Assembly (NCBI GenBank): GCA_003427395.1
Contig: BFEA01001116.1
Location: 91,745-140,279 of the forward strand
Direction of reading: 5' to 3'
DNA: 48,535 bases
Origin: Chara braunii
Lineage: Eukaryota > Streptophyta > Charophyceae > Charales > Characeae
Position 1 is the first letter of the stretch; each line of letters opens with the position of its first letter. Below the pieces are notes generated by a model, which made no database searches, was not told the DNA's origin, and saw only the letters and a list, made by a program, of their open reading frames with translations. The translations under genes were made by a program, and so were the position numbers. This document shows positions 30,260 through 41,849 of this stretch, piece by piece.

Positions 30260-31250
30260 GCGAAGAAGGTTTGTGAACACGTGGAGAGGCAGAAGATTGT
30301 TGGGATGGTGGAAGGGTTGGGATTGTGAACGAATGGAGAGGCAAGAGGCAAGAAGGTAAGAAGATTCTAAAGGGAACAAAGGAAAGGGGAGGACGACACC
30401 CCGGGGCGATACACAGCGGGACGGGGGGCGGGAATGCGGTAGGAAAACGACGATTACAGGTAAGTGGGTGGATGGGTTGGGATTGTGAACGCGTGGAGAG
30501 GTAGGAGATTGTTGGGATGGTCGAAGGGTGGGGAATGTGAACAGGGTGTCAGGGGGGAGAGGGTGGTAAGAAACCCGGATCGATGGTGGGGTGGAGATTA
30601 CGAAGGTAAGGGGAAGTTGGGTCGGGATTGTGGGGATTGTGAACGCGCGGGCCACACACCGAGAACACCTTTGATTCGGGGCGAGAGAAAGGAGATGGAG
30701 AGTGTTAAGGGGGAGAGGGGGGAAAGAAGCCCGGATCGAGGGTAGGGTGGAAATCACAAAGGCAAGAGGTTGGTTTTGCGACAAGATCGAATCCACAAAA
30801 GAGGGGAAGGAGAAAGCCGGATGGAGAGTAAGGCGAGAGAATAGCAATTACGAAGGTGAGTTGGGTTGATTGTGAACGCGTGGAGAGGCAGGAGATCGCT
30901 GGGATGGTGGAAGGGTTGGGTTTGTGAACAGGGTGTGAGGGCGGAGAGGGTGGTAAGAAACCCGGATCGATGGTGGGGTGGAGATTACGAAGGTGAGGGG
31001 AAGTTGGGTCGGGATTGTGGGGATTGTGAACGCGCGGGCCACACACCGAGAACACCTTCGATTCGGGGCAAGAGAAAGGAGCCGAGAGTGTTAAGGGGGA
31101 GAGGGTGGAAAGAAGCCCGGATCGAGGGTAGGGTGGAAATCACGAAGGCAAGGGGTTGGTTTTGCGACAAGATCGAATCCGCAGAAGAGGGGAAGGAGAA
31201 AGCTGGATTGAGAGTAAGGCGAGAGAATAGCAACTACGAAGGTGAGTTGG
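30260..31250. repeat. ~387-bp tandem duplication plus a partial third copy
   Basis: Two units (about 30474-30860 and 30861-31247) are more than 90% alike by eye. GTGAACGCGTGGAGAGG lies at 30485 and 30872, and GCCACACACCGAGAACACC at 30651 and 31038. A degraded partial unit lies at about 30270-30350 (GTGAACACGTGGAGAGGCAG). Minus-strand open frames repeat words such as RVSYHPL and SPRVHN because of this; they are not genes. Confidence 0.92.
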
Positions 31251-31543
31251 GTTGATAACAAGATCGAAATTAGGAAAGGAAGGCACTCCTCACAGAAGAA
31301 GGGAAGGAAGGTGGAGTTAAAAGCCCTAGGAAGAGCCCAACCAGCCCCCGGAATGCTGAATCATCTAGACAACCAGTTAGGAATTTAAAAGACATTAAAA
31401 AAAAAAGGAATAAAATCAAGACATAAAGCAAAAACGAAAACAAAAAAGCAAAACAACAAAATCTCCAAACAAGGGTAGGGAGACCGCTCAACATCACGAG
31501 GACTACTAACAGACTGCAGGGGGCACATAAACGACTGGACTCA

Positions 31544-32710
31544 ATGTTATTTTACAGCGGTGCTAGACAATTGGCGGATGAATGGCTCTGGCTCAAACGC
31601 TGGTCACATCAGAACAACACCAGGAAAACACCAGCCCCCCCACCTCCACAGGAGGTGGAAAGTCCGAATAAGGAAACACAACAGACAGAGGACACAGGGG
31701 TACTAACGAAGAAGGAGAAGGAGATGGAGCCACTACACAAGGGGAAGGCCCCCTCTCCTACCCAGGGACTGGGCGATGGACAACTACAACCCACCTGGGC
31801 GGACAAACTCCGTAATCCGCACCTGGGCCAAACTCTCACCATTCAACGGGGCCAGGGCTGGTCACGTACTGGAAATCTCGACATTCCCCTTGGACGGGCT
31901 GCTGCCAGCACGGGCCTTCTTCATGACGAAATTTCTATTTCCATCAGAGACACGGGTGGTAACGCAAGGTGGAAAGCAAGTCATGGTTAAGGCCTACCCC
32001 AAAAATGGCATTGAATGCCGGGATGAGATCTACAAGAAACATGCTAACAACTGGGTGTTCCATGATGACGCTGCTTTCAAATCGGTCAACGATAAAGTGA
32101 AATGGATCGGCCATCGACTGGAAATATTGAAAAGAAGTGCTGATTTGGCCCGTGAGCAGTTTCTAATCCAACGGGTCTCCAACACCTTGTTTACGGTTCT
32201 ATGCATGCACGACTCGGACAAAGTCGCAATTGAAGGGTGGAAGCGTCCACCTTGTTTACGGTTCTATGCATGCACGACTCGGACAAAGTCGCAATTGAAG
32301 GGTGGAAGCGTCTGCGCTGTGAGAGGTCGGAGGTTCAGATTTACCCGTGCGTGCCACAGCGCAGATTGGGTCCGAAAGAGAGGAGGGCACAGCTGATGCA
32401 GGATTTCTACTGGGTAGAATTTCGTCACATCCCAGTCGAAATCCAAGCAGCATTTGTGCATGATTTCGGATTGATGTACGATATTGTAGCATTTATAGAC
32501 CCCCTCCCCTCTTTCGTGGCCAAGCGGGATGATTACTCGATGTTGGCGCTGGACTTCCCCCAGGGCCAAAACTTCCTACGACCTACCGGGTCTGCAAATC
32601 GGCACTTTGGCCGCTTGGCCTGCTGTTTCGGTTACTCTTGCATGGGACTGGGACCATTGGGACTCAGGACATCACTCAGACATGAAATCCTTTCAGTATT
32701 TAGTGGATAG
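31544..32710 (+). pseudogene. LINE ORF1-like gene broken by a 65-bp duplication
   Basis: The frame from 31544 starts with a Pro/Glu/Lys-rich region and ATWADKLRNP-like words. A shift near 31800 leads to the main frame: LSPFNGARAGHVLEI, FFMTKFLFPS, VKAYPKNGIECRDEIYKKHA and NDKVKWIGHRLEIL. The tail after 32312 reads FYWVEFRHIPVEIQ and MLALDFPQGQNF. The YP...IY.KH...F......NK..W...RL..L pattern is shared with the zinc-knuckle ORF1 of the LINE at 42.9-44 kb, so I infer an ORF1 nucleic-acid-binding protein of the same superfamily. No zinc knuckle or ORF2 follows. A 65-bp tandem duplication shifts the frame. Confidence 0.6.
32183..32312. repeat. 65-bp tandem duplication inside the ORF1-like gene
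   Basis: CACCTTGTTTACGGTTCTAT and the following 45 bp occur at 32183-32247 and again at 32248-32312, effectively identical. As 65 is not a multiple of 3, the duplication moves the downstream coding sequence to another frame. Confidence 0.95.
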
Positions 32711-35700
32711 TAGGTAGAAAAACAAAGGGTTGTGCACTGACCCACAGTTACAGTCGGCGATTCCTGCAGTTTTCTGCGTATTACGGTCTGTTCGTCTGAT
32801 TTGCTGAAGATTTCCAAGTTTGACTGCGGTTTGCTGTGTTGCCTGTGACCAAGACTCTCTGTGATGTTTGCTGTGCCTGTGAGCTATACCCTTTTCTTGT
32901 GCTGTGTTTTCTGTTTCCCTAAAGGGGCAGAACAGTAAAAAGAGATAGCGATAGGGGTAAGACTGAGATCGGGCACCTGACGGACTGAGAAGAAAGTATA
33001 GGATGCACAAGGACAAAAGTTTGCCAGCAGCGAAGGTCTGGTAGCTTCCAAACAGGTCATGAATGTCCAACACCCGAATGTAGGTAAATATAAGAATAGG
33101 TTCATGCCCTGAAAGTGAATTGCAGGCTGCAATGATGTTCCTGCCAAAAAGCTGGAGCTTCCAGTAGGGCCTAGTGCAGCGGAAAAGGCTGAGTGCCCGG
33201 GGCAGAGGTACCCGATGCTGAGAGTCGTGAGTATATCATTCAGAGTGATGGGCATTCACCCTCACGTCTTGCTCCTGCTCCACCTTCAGGGAGAGTTAGG
33301 TGGAGATCTGGGTTGAAGGAGGAGCTCCGGGTGAGGAAGTTCACCTCCATGGGCATGGAATGGTAGTAGTCGAAGGGAGTAGGCCCAGGCTACGGAGGTA
33401 GAGGGAACAGAACCTCAAGGTGGAGGAGGAGACTAGAGATTGGGGGAGAGGAAGAGAGAGGGAACTGGCAAGAGAGACTTAGGCTATGGTGGACCTTCAT
33501 CTCCACTTCCTTGATCGGTGCTTCATCTGGACATGGACCTCATCTGAGAGTGTGGTCATGGTGGAATGAATTGGGAGCAGCACAGTAGTAGTTGCATTGT
33601 CCTCTGAACATCAGTGTTGGACATGGATGAACCACCATAGCTAGATATGCAACCTTGAGGAGAGGAGTGAGAGTACGGTCAAAAGGAGAGATATATGAGT
33701 GCTGGCACTTGCACACTAATTCTTGTTCATTTGTTCATTTATTGTTGTAACTTATTGTTAGTAAGGAAAAGGAAAGGAAAAGATGATGTGAAGTATGGTT
33801 GTAACTATTTGGTGTGTTAAACTGTGTTTCATCTTCCTCTTCTTCTTTCCTCCTTCGTTCTCTCCCTTTCTTAGTCTATTTCCACCTTCCTGAGTTGCAC
33901 AATCTTGCATTGTCTCAAAGTTGAGTTTTGCAACGTGAGTTAAGAGATGGATCATAAGAGTTGTGATTACCATGACAAGCTGTTCTGGATTTCAAAAGAG
34001 TTGCATGTGTTGTATCCTTGTATGGTCTTCTTCTATTAAATTTTCTGCAGTGCTTTGCACATTATGAATAAGAAAATGCTTCGCCACAATTTATGTTGGC
34101 AATGAGCGCACAGGAAAAAAATGCCATTTACTTAAAGAGAAGGTGAGATTAACTTTACAAAGCTGTCCAGAAACTTTTACATGTTATATCTCTGTAGGAT
34201 GCTCAGATGTCTCTGCAGTGCATGTACTTCACAAAGGTCCATCCCTTGCCTTTTTCTTTCTCAGAGGGGAGGGGAAGGGAAGAGGAGGGAAGAGAATGCC
34301 ATGGGGTTAAAACTGTGGAAGACACTGGTGATGAATAAACAGTTCCACACGCCATGTCCACACAGTGTTATACGTCCAAGGCTTGAAACAGAAGAAGAAC
34401 AATCAGAAGAAGAAAGAGAAGACAGAAAGGAGTCGATCCCACTGAAAATATTTGTCACATTACACAGATAACAAAGGGAAATGGATAAGCAAATCCCGAC
34501 ACATCTCGCCTGTTGTAACCACAATCTCCTCAAAGGGCTTTCCCATGCCAAAACTTGGTCATTGCAGGTGATCCTCCCCACCACTATCACGACAGAGAAA
34601 AAGACTAAGGTGGTTGGCCAGGGGCTCCTTCCAATGCCACAACCCAAATTTTCCTACGTGCTACTCCGTTTCCCTTAGGCTCTGATGTGACTCACCCATG
34701 TACACATTTGTCTCAAGACTCCCAACCCTGATCCACCAGGTTCTCTTGTGAGCTCGCTGGTCTCGTTTCGGACCAGCACTAGCTGTAACAACAAACTCCT
34801 GATGTGGGCTACTTTCAAACAGCAGCCCCATATGCAAGAACCTACGGTTTTGCAGCACCAGCGAGTTTACGATATTAAATTTTGTGAATATGTCTGTTGT
34901 CTGGTTTGGCATGATTTTTACCATTGTTATTTGAAAATGTAATCGTTTGTCCTTCGGTTATTTTTCACAAAAAGGCTCCAGTGCAACAAAAATGAGCAGT
35001 GCGAAGTACAGAAACCAAATTGCATCACCCCATTGAAAGCCAGGAAGTCATGTGCTCGAACAGAAAGCAGAATGCACCAAGATGTACACCAAGTAAGGGC
35101 AAAGAATTGAGCTCAATTGACAATGTAAGTCCTCATCACGCCTCCAGCATCTATGTTTCCACAGTCGCTCTTCTATATGGAGCTCAGCGCCCAGACTACA
35201 ACAAGACAGCACCTAGACAAGCCTAGCATCTAAATGACGTCAACAGGTCTTCGTGAAGTACAGCTGCCACATGACAAATGAAAACTTCAGCTGGACCGAC
35301 ACACTCATCATCACCCAGGTACGTGCCCTCTTGCACCATCACTAATCACCTTCTCCGCCCACATCGCCCTCTCCCAGGACCTCCGCTCTACCCCTCCTGG
35401 CACTTACAGGCAGCAGCCCGTCTATGAACGCTGCTTGGCCTTGCTGCGCCCAGGCAGCTATGTCACACCCTGCAAGCGCTTTCACCACCACTCCCCAACC
35501 TTCGTCCAGCACGTGCGCTTGAGCCTGCACTCCAGCAGCACTGCCGCCGTCCAGCCAGAGAATGAATGAGAAAGTGCGTGGCTGCACTTCCTGTTGTGCA
35601 GATACTAGCTGGGTGAGGCAGCTTCGGGACTGCACGGGCTCTGTCCCAGTAGCTGCGCCCCTGGGCCCTTCCAGAATGTGCCTGGGGCTTCACTGTAATT

Positions 35701-36121
35701 TTTGGGCCCCAACATTTACAATCGATCGGGCCTACTGGTTGGTTGCAGATGCCTCGTGCAGCAACCAACCCATGGGCTCAGCTGACACACACAGGCCTCT
35801 TTCCTGGAGGGAGCGTCCAATTCTCAGGGCCCACCTTAACTTAGGGCGGGTGCAGACAGTTACAACTGGGCTCAGCCCCTTTCCAGCGGGCGGAGGCCCC
35901 GTATTCAACCAAGCTGAGGGCCTTATGCCTTGCACCCCAACCTTTCTACAAAAACCGAGAGTACACTACTCAAGTCCCGTGTGCCGATCCCAGAGTCCTA
36001 GTGGTCCAAGTCCCATGCACAACAGCTGAACTGGCAGGCCCCCCAGCCGAAACGCGGATTCAGGCCCTGGGTCGTAGATGTCTAAGGTCGTTCGAAGTCC
36101 AGTAGGTCCAGTGGGAAAAGT
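32711..36121. other. Long unassigned stretch
   Basis: About 3.4 kb without recognised domain. Notable words are GA-rich sequence at 33420-33480 and A/T-rich sequence at 33720-34100. Open frames on either strand (32884-33255, 34261-34647, 35562-36029 and others) are short and lack motifs. The sequence at 35830-36120 may belong to the retroelement that includes repeat B, since it directly abuts that copy. Confidence 0.5.
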
Positions 36122-36440
36122 CCAAGTCCCAGTCTAAATTTAGCAGCAGCATCCAGGGACGGAGTAATGACTTCTGGAACCGGTTCTTGCCGCTGTGAGG
36201 CCTTGGGAGACCGTTACCAATCTGGAGCCAATAAAGATGTCAATTGCAGATGCTATATAAGCAGCTACAGTACCTAGGTGACTCACTTGTTCATTGGCAT
36301 GTTGCGGAAGCATTGCTGTATGCTTGTGCGATGGTTCGATGCAACTGGTCGAGCACATTGGCGAAGTAACCTGGCGTGGGGCGCCATAGCTAGGACTAGG
36401 GAGGAAGGAGAGGGACACCATAGCTGATAGGGTTTGAGCG
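36122..36440 (-). repeat. Dispersed repeat B, minus-strand copy
   Basis: Reverse complement of the 24416-24779 family; landmarks TTCCGCAACATGCC and GTCTCCCAAGGCCT. Bounded on its right by the GA microsatellite. Confidence 0.75.
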
Positions 36441-36451
36441 CTGAGTGCACT

Positions 36452-36454
<3 letters not shown>

Positions 36455-36515
<61 letters not shown>

Positions 36516-36532
36516 NNNNNNNNNNNNNNNNN

Positions 36533-36595
<63 letters not shown>
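36455..36595. repeat. (GA)n microsatellite with a 17-N gap
   Basis: A GA run on both sides of N at 36516-36532. The gap size is probably nominal. Arg/Glu and Ser/Leu frames here are artefacts. Confidence 0.97.
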
Positions 36596-36597
<2 letters not shown>

Positions 36598-37643
36598 TGG
36601 GGCGGCCGGAGCCGCAACTTGAGTTCGGATACTTGCAAGAATTTCGTATTTTTGAATTAATATCCTCGCGTTTCGGATGGTATCTGTCTCGTTGCTTTGC
36701 TGTTCGAGTGTGGTGTGAATTTGAACTCTTTGCATAATTGCGATTTTGAAGTCCAATTGAGTAGGACCACTGCACTAAAACCTTCTGGAAAGTACAAAGG
36801 AAAGGCCAGTGAAAGTATAAAGCAGATTCAGGCTCACTGCCTTGGAAATTGCATAGCATTGACCACCGGTTCAGAAATTGCAAGGCGCTGATTCTGGAAA
36901 CTGCACAGCCTCTCTCTCAGAAACTGGACCACACTTGCCTCAAGGGAAAAAGGTACCTGCCCAAAGAAAATTTGAGTAGTTCATGGGCCAGCAACTGGCC
37001 TGGCCACCACTACCGAAGGCTGATATAGTGGCTGGCCAAACACACCCATTTCCTTCTCGACGTTCTTAGACGCTCCTTCTCCCATGGTTTCTTCACTGTG
37101 ACACTCCTTCTCCCATGGTTTCTTCACTGTACTAGATGAGGATCGTTGGGATGGACTCTTTATTTGATCTTTTGATGGTGCCTGAGAGACACCTATCGAT
37201 CCCTTCAGACTTCCATGCCACAACTACTCTTCCCTCATGAGCTTCATCACCGCCTTGTTACTCTGTCAACTCCATGCCCACCTCACATGGGTACATTTCT
37301 TCTTACCCATTACTATAGACATGAAGAACACGCCTCTGTCACTTTCAGACTAGGAAGAGGGTCCTCTTTCCTACACTAACTGCCCCCTTAACAGTGTCCT
37401 CCCTTAAATTATGCAAGGTAGCCTTCTTAATCTAAGGCCTCCTTGGCCAGGGATGCAAAGGTATTCATATGTCATTGGGCCTCTAAAGGCCAATATGTTA
37501 CAAAGATGTTAAGACAGGGCTCTGAGGTAAGCAGTCAACAGTATTACCAAATTATAGTGTACTCCTTGCACATGGATCAGTTGATTCGGTTCCTCCGTTT
37601 TCTTGGCTGGGGTCGCCTTACAAGTCTCAATCAGTCTCAGTCG
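36596..37643. other. Unassigned; holds a 31-bp tandem repeat
   Basis: 37069-37099 and 37100-37130 are tandem copies of GAC.CTCCTTCTCCCATGG plus TTTCTTCACTGT, one mismatch. Otherwise no domain. The 200 bp before 37644 may be upstream integrase sequence too decayed to read. Confidence 0.55.
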
Positions 37644-37678
37644 GGAAGCTACTGGAAGCTTCTCAGCCAGGCCCACAG
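37644..37678. repeat. 35-bp exact direct repeat (partner 39008-39042)
   Basis: GGAAGCTACTGGAAGCTTCT and the following 15 bp recur exactly at 39008-39042 in the same orientation, 1364 bp away. The left copy directly abuts the integrase frame at 37679. Confidence 0.9.
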
Positions 37679-38501
37679 ATGACTTCTGGGAATCATCCCG
37701 AAGCCAACGGGCAGGCTGAACAGATGAACCGAGTGGTGCAGCATCTGCTGAGGCATTACATAAAGCCCAGCCAAGATGACTGGGATGAGAAGTTACCGCT
37801 CATCGCCAGTCTGTACAACAACGTTGTACACAGCACCACCAGCATCAGTCTGAATCAGCTGCATCTGGGGTGGATGCCTAGATCTGCTCTAGACTTCCTC
37901 CTGCCTGAAAATCGATCCGCTGCAACTCCTGGAACCATCGAATTTGGTGTCCAGTACGAGAAGCTGTTGCAGCAGGCCGTCAAACACACCAAGAAGTCTC
38001 AAGAAGCAATGATTGCTTTTGAGAACAAGCATCAACGACAGTCCACATTTCAGGTAGGGGAACGTGTCTGGGTAAAGACTAGTGAACTAGGACAGCAATT
38101 CGGCATCTCTTGGAAACTAATGCCTCATTATTTCGGTCCTTGGGAAGTCTTAGATATTGTGGGTAGTGATTTGGATGGTCCCTCGTACGTGATTAGAATC
38201 CCTGGTCACTTGCGCACTTACCCTGTGTTTCACGCCTCAAAGCTTGCACCTTTCGCCGAGACACAGCGATTCCCATCAAGGAGATCAATGCTTCCCCCAA
38301 CCATGGATGGTCACGTGGACGTCGACGATATCCTTGAACACAGAGACACCCGTTCCCAAGCCAGCAGGCCGGGGAAGACCGCCTACACCTACGAGAGAGT
38401 ACCGGGTTAGGTTCAGGCATCATACAAATCCTAAGGAAGATCGTTGGTTCACAAGAGAGGAACTTGTCAAGACAGCTCCGCAGATCGTGGCTGAGTACTA
38501 A
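37679..38501 (+). pseudogene. Ty3/gypsy integrase C-terminal half with chromodomain-like tail (element 3)
   Basis: An open frame of 243 codons (37679-38410) starts at HPEANGQAEQMNR (residues 6-18, holding the catalytic Glu). It continues with WDEKLPLIASLYNN (35-48), VGERVWVKT (126-134), HYFGPWEVLDIVG (150-162; GPY/F module) and LRTYPVFHASKLAPF (178-192), then DVDDILEHRDT. Near 38351 the reading frame shifts: the neighbouring frame continues with RGRPP, DRWFTREELVKTAPQIVAEY and a stop at 38501, the chromodomain-like end of these elements. Only one frameshift and no internal stop make it the least decayed gypsy fragment here. The N-terminal half of the integrase is absent. Confidence 0.88.
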
Positions 38502-39343
38502 TGGAGACTGAAGGGGAAGGCACCAGCATGAAGGATCTCAGCGGACTTTCGAAGCTAAGGGGGATGGAATGCGAGGAATGAGCCCTCACGGGGCCCTTAT
38601 CAGACATGCACATGTTCTGGGCAGAGGCCCTCAACAAGCACTGTGCCCGCCCTAAGTGAAGGCCGGCCTGATTATTCACAAAAGGCCAAAATTTGACATT
38701 TTCCATATGTGGGTACTCAGGCAGTTGCAGCACGCCAGTTGGTTACAAGGAAACGAGAGCCTCTCAGCTCTTTCCAGAAAACATATGCTGCGCCGTACAC
38801 TTGCGCCTGGGCACACACATTGCCAGGCATATACATCACAAAGTGGCCACGGGCCTACGAGAAAGCAGCATTGTCGACGTACCTACCCGGGGCCTGTGCA
38901 AATGCAGCAAACTGTCGAAGTCTGGAAATACGGGGCGTGCCCAACTGTACAGAGCCCAGGCCCTCAACTGCAGAGCTGGGCCTGGGCGCAGGCATTGGGG
39001 CCCGACCGGAAGCTACTGGAAGCTTCTCAGCCAGGCCCACAGGCAGCCGAAGAGAGGCTGCCACTTCCATATAGGAAGTAAGGCGGGCAGGGTCTGGCAT
39101 TCTGGCCCACGCAGGCAATGCGGTCACGCTGCTGCATTGCTGCGCGAGAGGCTGCATGCTGCGTTAGCGGCCGGGGCGCATGCGGGCGCTTGGGAGGTGA
39201 GAGGGGTGCTGCTGGGCAGCGGTGTGTGAGCGGACATAGCCAGGCTGCGATAGGCTAGGTAGAGTAGGAAGGGCGCTGGGCGCCATACAGTAGGAGCGAC
39301 ATTGGATACTGTGTTGGTGTGGCCTGAGGGGTTGAACATTGGC
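38502..39343. other. Sequence 3' of gypsy element 3, possibly LTR
   Basis: It follows the integrase stop and includes the second 35-bp repeat copy (39008-39042). CGCCCTAAGTGAAGG (38649) resembles CGGCCCTAAGTGAAGG after the gag fragment (21748) and, inverted, the sequence near 35835-35850. This suggests shared retroelement untranslated or LTR sequence. No LTR pair is delimited. Confidence 0.35.
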
Positions 39344-39770
39344 TCATGAGTTCATTGTAACGCTCTTATGTGAACGGAATCTTGGCGCATTTATGCTCTC
39401 TTCTTGATACATGACTACTTGGACATCTGTGTGATTTCGCAACTTGGCTTTCTGTATATTGTTCTCACTCATATTCCTTGCACAAGGGCTATTCTCCCTC
39501 CTTGTACGGAACAAAGATAATCTCCGCCTGATTCTTACGACTCTTTTACTCTTGCACATCGTTCTTTGACTTCTGGATCTGTATAGACCCTGGCTGGGTA
39601 GGAGCTTGACTAATCCGTGTCTGGGTACTAACAGATGGTCCCTGCGACACTTGCGGCTGAGATGACCCAACCAAATGTCCTGGCAAGGGCAGTTACAGTG
39701 GCTTCCAATAGCTGGGTCTTCCTTTCTGCTTCCCACCCTTCTGCCTCCCATACATCGAAGTTCAGAAAAA
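39344..39770 (-). pseudogene. Possible Gag nucleocapsid fragment
   Basis: A minus-strand frame (39751-39344) reads SHCNCPCQDIWLGHLSRKCR near its start, then a basic Arg/Lys/Ser-rich segment (YRSRSQRTMCKSKRVVRIRR). The GHLSRKC part matches the second half of a CCHC zinc knuckle, but the first Cys pair is displaced, so this is a degraded knuckle at best. It might equally be chance. Confidence 0.3.
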
Positions 39771-41150
39771 AATAAAAAAGAGTTTAAAAAACTATTAGCT
39801 TTTTAGAAGTCGACAGCCAAATGTCTCAGTTGCTCATCTGCAGCAAAGACAATTATAAAATGGTGTAAGGATAGCTTAAGCTGCCTGCTACCTCGAAATT
39901 ATTAATTTGGTGTATGATTACAATGCTGACCTAAGACCTCTATATCCCATGGCCAGCATTCATATGACTCCCTTCCAGATCTCCACAACTAAAATATGGA
40001 CATCTACTAAGTTCTAACAAGGGGTATCTGGAGTGGTGACCAGTCTGTGTAGTCAACCAATTAGTCTGACCTTGCCCTAAGACCAACTAATTGTGTTAGT
40101 CGTCAACAAATGAAAAATGCAACAGTAATTAGAAAGTGCAAAATGACAATTTCTGCCAGCGAGTATACAGTTGGAGTCCACCCTCACACTTCACTCTTCC
40201 TCAACCCCTTAACTGATGGCTGACACAGGGTAATGCACATGCTGGTTGACTGGAAACAGACCCAGGCCCGTGCATGGGAAATCAAATGGGGGATGGGCAA
40301 CCAGCCAAATCAAAAATTATTTAATTCCCCTCAATAACTAATCAGAGTTGCAACAGGACGGCTTCCGCTCAAGAATTACTTAATCTCGCAACAGGATGAC
40401 ATGGCCACCCATAAGATGCCTGCTACTGTGCTGGTTGAGTTGAGTGTGATATGCTCATGCATGCATGACTAAATCCCACATTATGTGCCTCACCTCACCC
40501 AGAGGGCACTTTCCATACATCACCCTATGCCCACCAGATGCACCACAAGTGAGAGACTCTCACAGCTGCACGCACTTGCACCTCACTGATAAGACAACTA
40601 TCAAGTAGACTGATTGATTACAAGATACCTTTACCACGGTAATAGATATGAAAATATACATATGTGGGTTGCGAAGATACAACCCTTCATGTTTATTGCC
40701 CAACCTGGGCTGGTTGTGGAAGTTGTTGCATGCTTTCCAGCTCGTGCCAGGTGTTAGGAGCCGGGGTACTGTTCCCCGCATCGAACAGAGCCGAACAGAA
40801 AGGCGGGAGGCAGGAATTCAACCCATAACCCTTAAGTGTTCCATGCTGAAAAAGTGCACATATGTGAGGAATATTGAGAGAAAAGAAAAACCATATACAC
40901 CTGTCCCCCGATGAGGAGAAGACAGCTTAAAAAAAAAACAAAAAAAGAACCTTCATGTTTAGTGCATGGATCCCGTATGATCATCAGGTATTATTTGCAT
41001 GCACAAAATTTAAGGGAGATGCTAAAACATGGGTTATGTGACAAGTGGCAGAAGGCGGGTTTGGAGGCCGATTAGATTAATATGGCGCTAGCAGCTTCAC
41101 AGTTTCCTCGATAAACGAGCAAATCAAAATGGTATATCAGATTATGGAAA
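39771..41150. other. Unassigned AT-rich sequence
   Basis: No domain recognised. The stretch 40560-40910 has short frames on both strands without motifs. Confidence 0.5.
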
Positions 41151-41756
41151 TCCATAGGGCTCAGTGGCGCAGCATCAAAGCTTAGATCCGTCGTATGGAT
41201 GCTCTAATTGGGAAGCAGGGTCATAAGGTCACACAAGTGCAGCAACTCGATCATATTCACCATACTATGCCTATTGCCGTTAGCTCGGTGCTAGCTACAG
41301 AGATGGCCCAAGAAGGGATGACCTACAAGAAATACACTGAACGGGACATCCATAAGGCTAAGTGGCGCAGCATCAAAGCTTAGATCCATCGTATGGATGC
41401 TCTAATTGGGAAGCAGGGTCATAGGGTCACACAAGTGCAGCAACTCAATCAGATTCACCATGCTATGCCTATAACCGTTACCTCGGTGCTATCTACAGAG
41501 ATGTGCTACGAAGGGATGGCCTACAAGAAATACATTTCACGGGCCCAACAGTTAACCACTTTGCAGCAACAGCAAGATCTTCATCTTGCCTCTGAACTAA
41601 AAAATGGAAGTATGGTTAAACTTCAAAGGAAGTTGGCGGCCAGGGAAATGAACCTGAGAGACTGGACAATGCACACACGGAGCGTTCACGCCGACCAGTT
41701 AGCACGTAGTGGACCGCGTCAACGTGGACGGCAATCTATGCGGGACTTTTGACCGC
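41151..41756 (+). pseudogene. Unknown coding-like sequence with a 198-bp (66-codon) tandem duplication
   Basis: Unit 1 (41151-41348) and unit 2 (41349-about 41546) are about 90% alike by eye and keep one reading frame: MDALIGKQGHKVTQVQQL at 41195 and MDALIGKQGHRVTQVQQL at 41393. Each unit has the same in-frame TAG just before this block (KA-stop-I-RMDAL). After unit 2 the frame continues with RAQQLTTLQQQQDLHLASEL, an amphipathic Gln/Leu/Lys-rich segment, to a stop at 41752. No known family is recognised. A gag-like or LINE ORF1-like coiled-coil protein is possible. Confidence 0.5.
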
Positions 41757-41849
41757 ATCGACATCGCGGTGAGCATCCCCCTTGGGCGCTCTGAGGCGTG
41801 CACAGGCGGGCTCTGAGCAGGCGGGAAAACCCAGTGTGGCCGCCATAGT

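Noticed and set aside
30113-31255. Pro/Ser-rich minus-strand open frames with repeated peptide words
   Set aside because: Repetition follows the 387-bp DNA tandem units; no domain and no coding signature.
36396-36883. Ser/Leu and Arg/Glu open frames of up to 247 codons
   Set aside because: Created by the GA microsatellite and the N gap.
40800-40850. GGGTTGAATTCC on the minus strand as a tRNA-type B box (SINE)
   Set aside because: No A box at the right distance and no cloverleaf; not supported.
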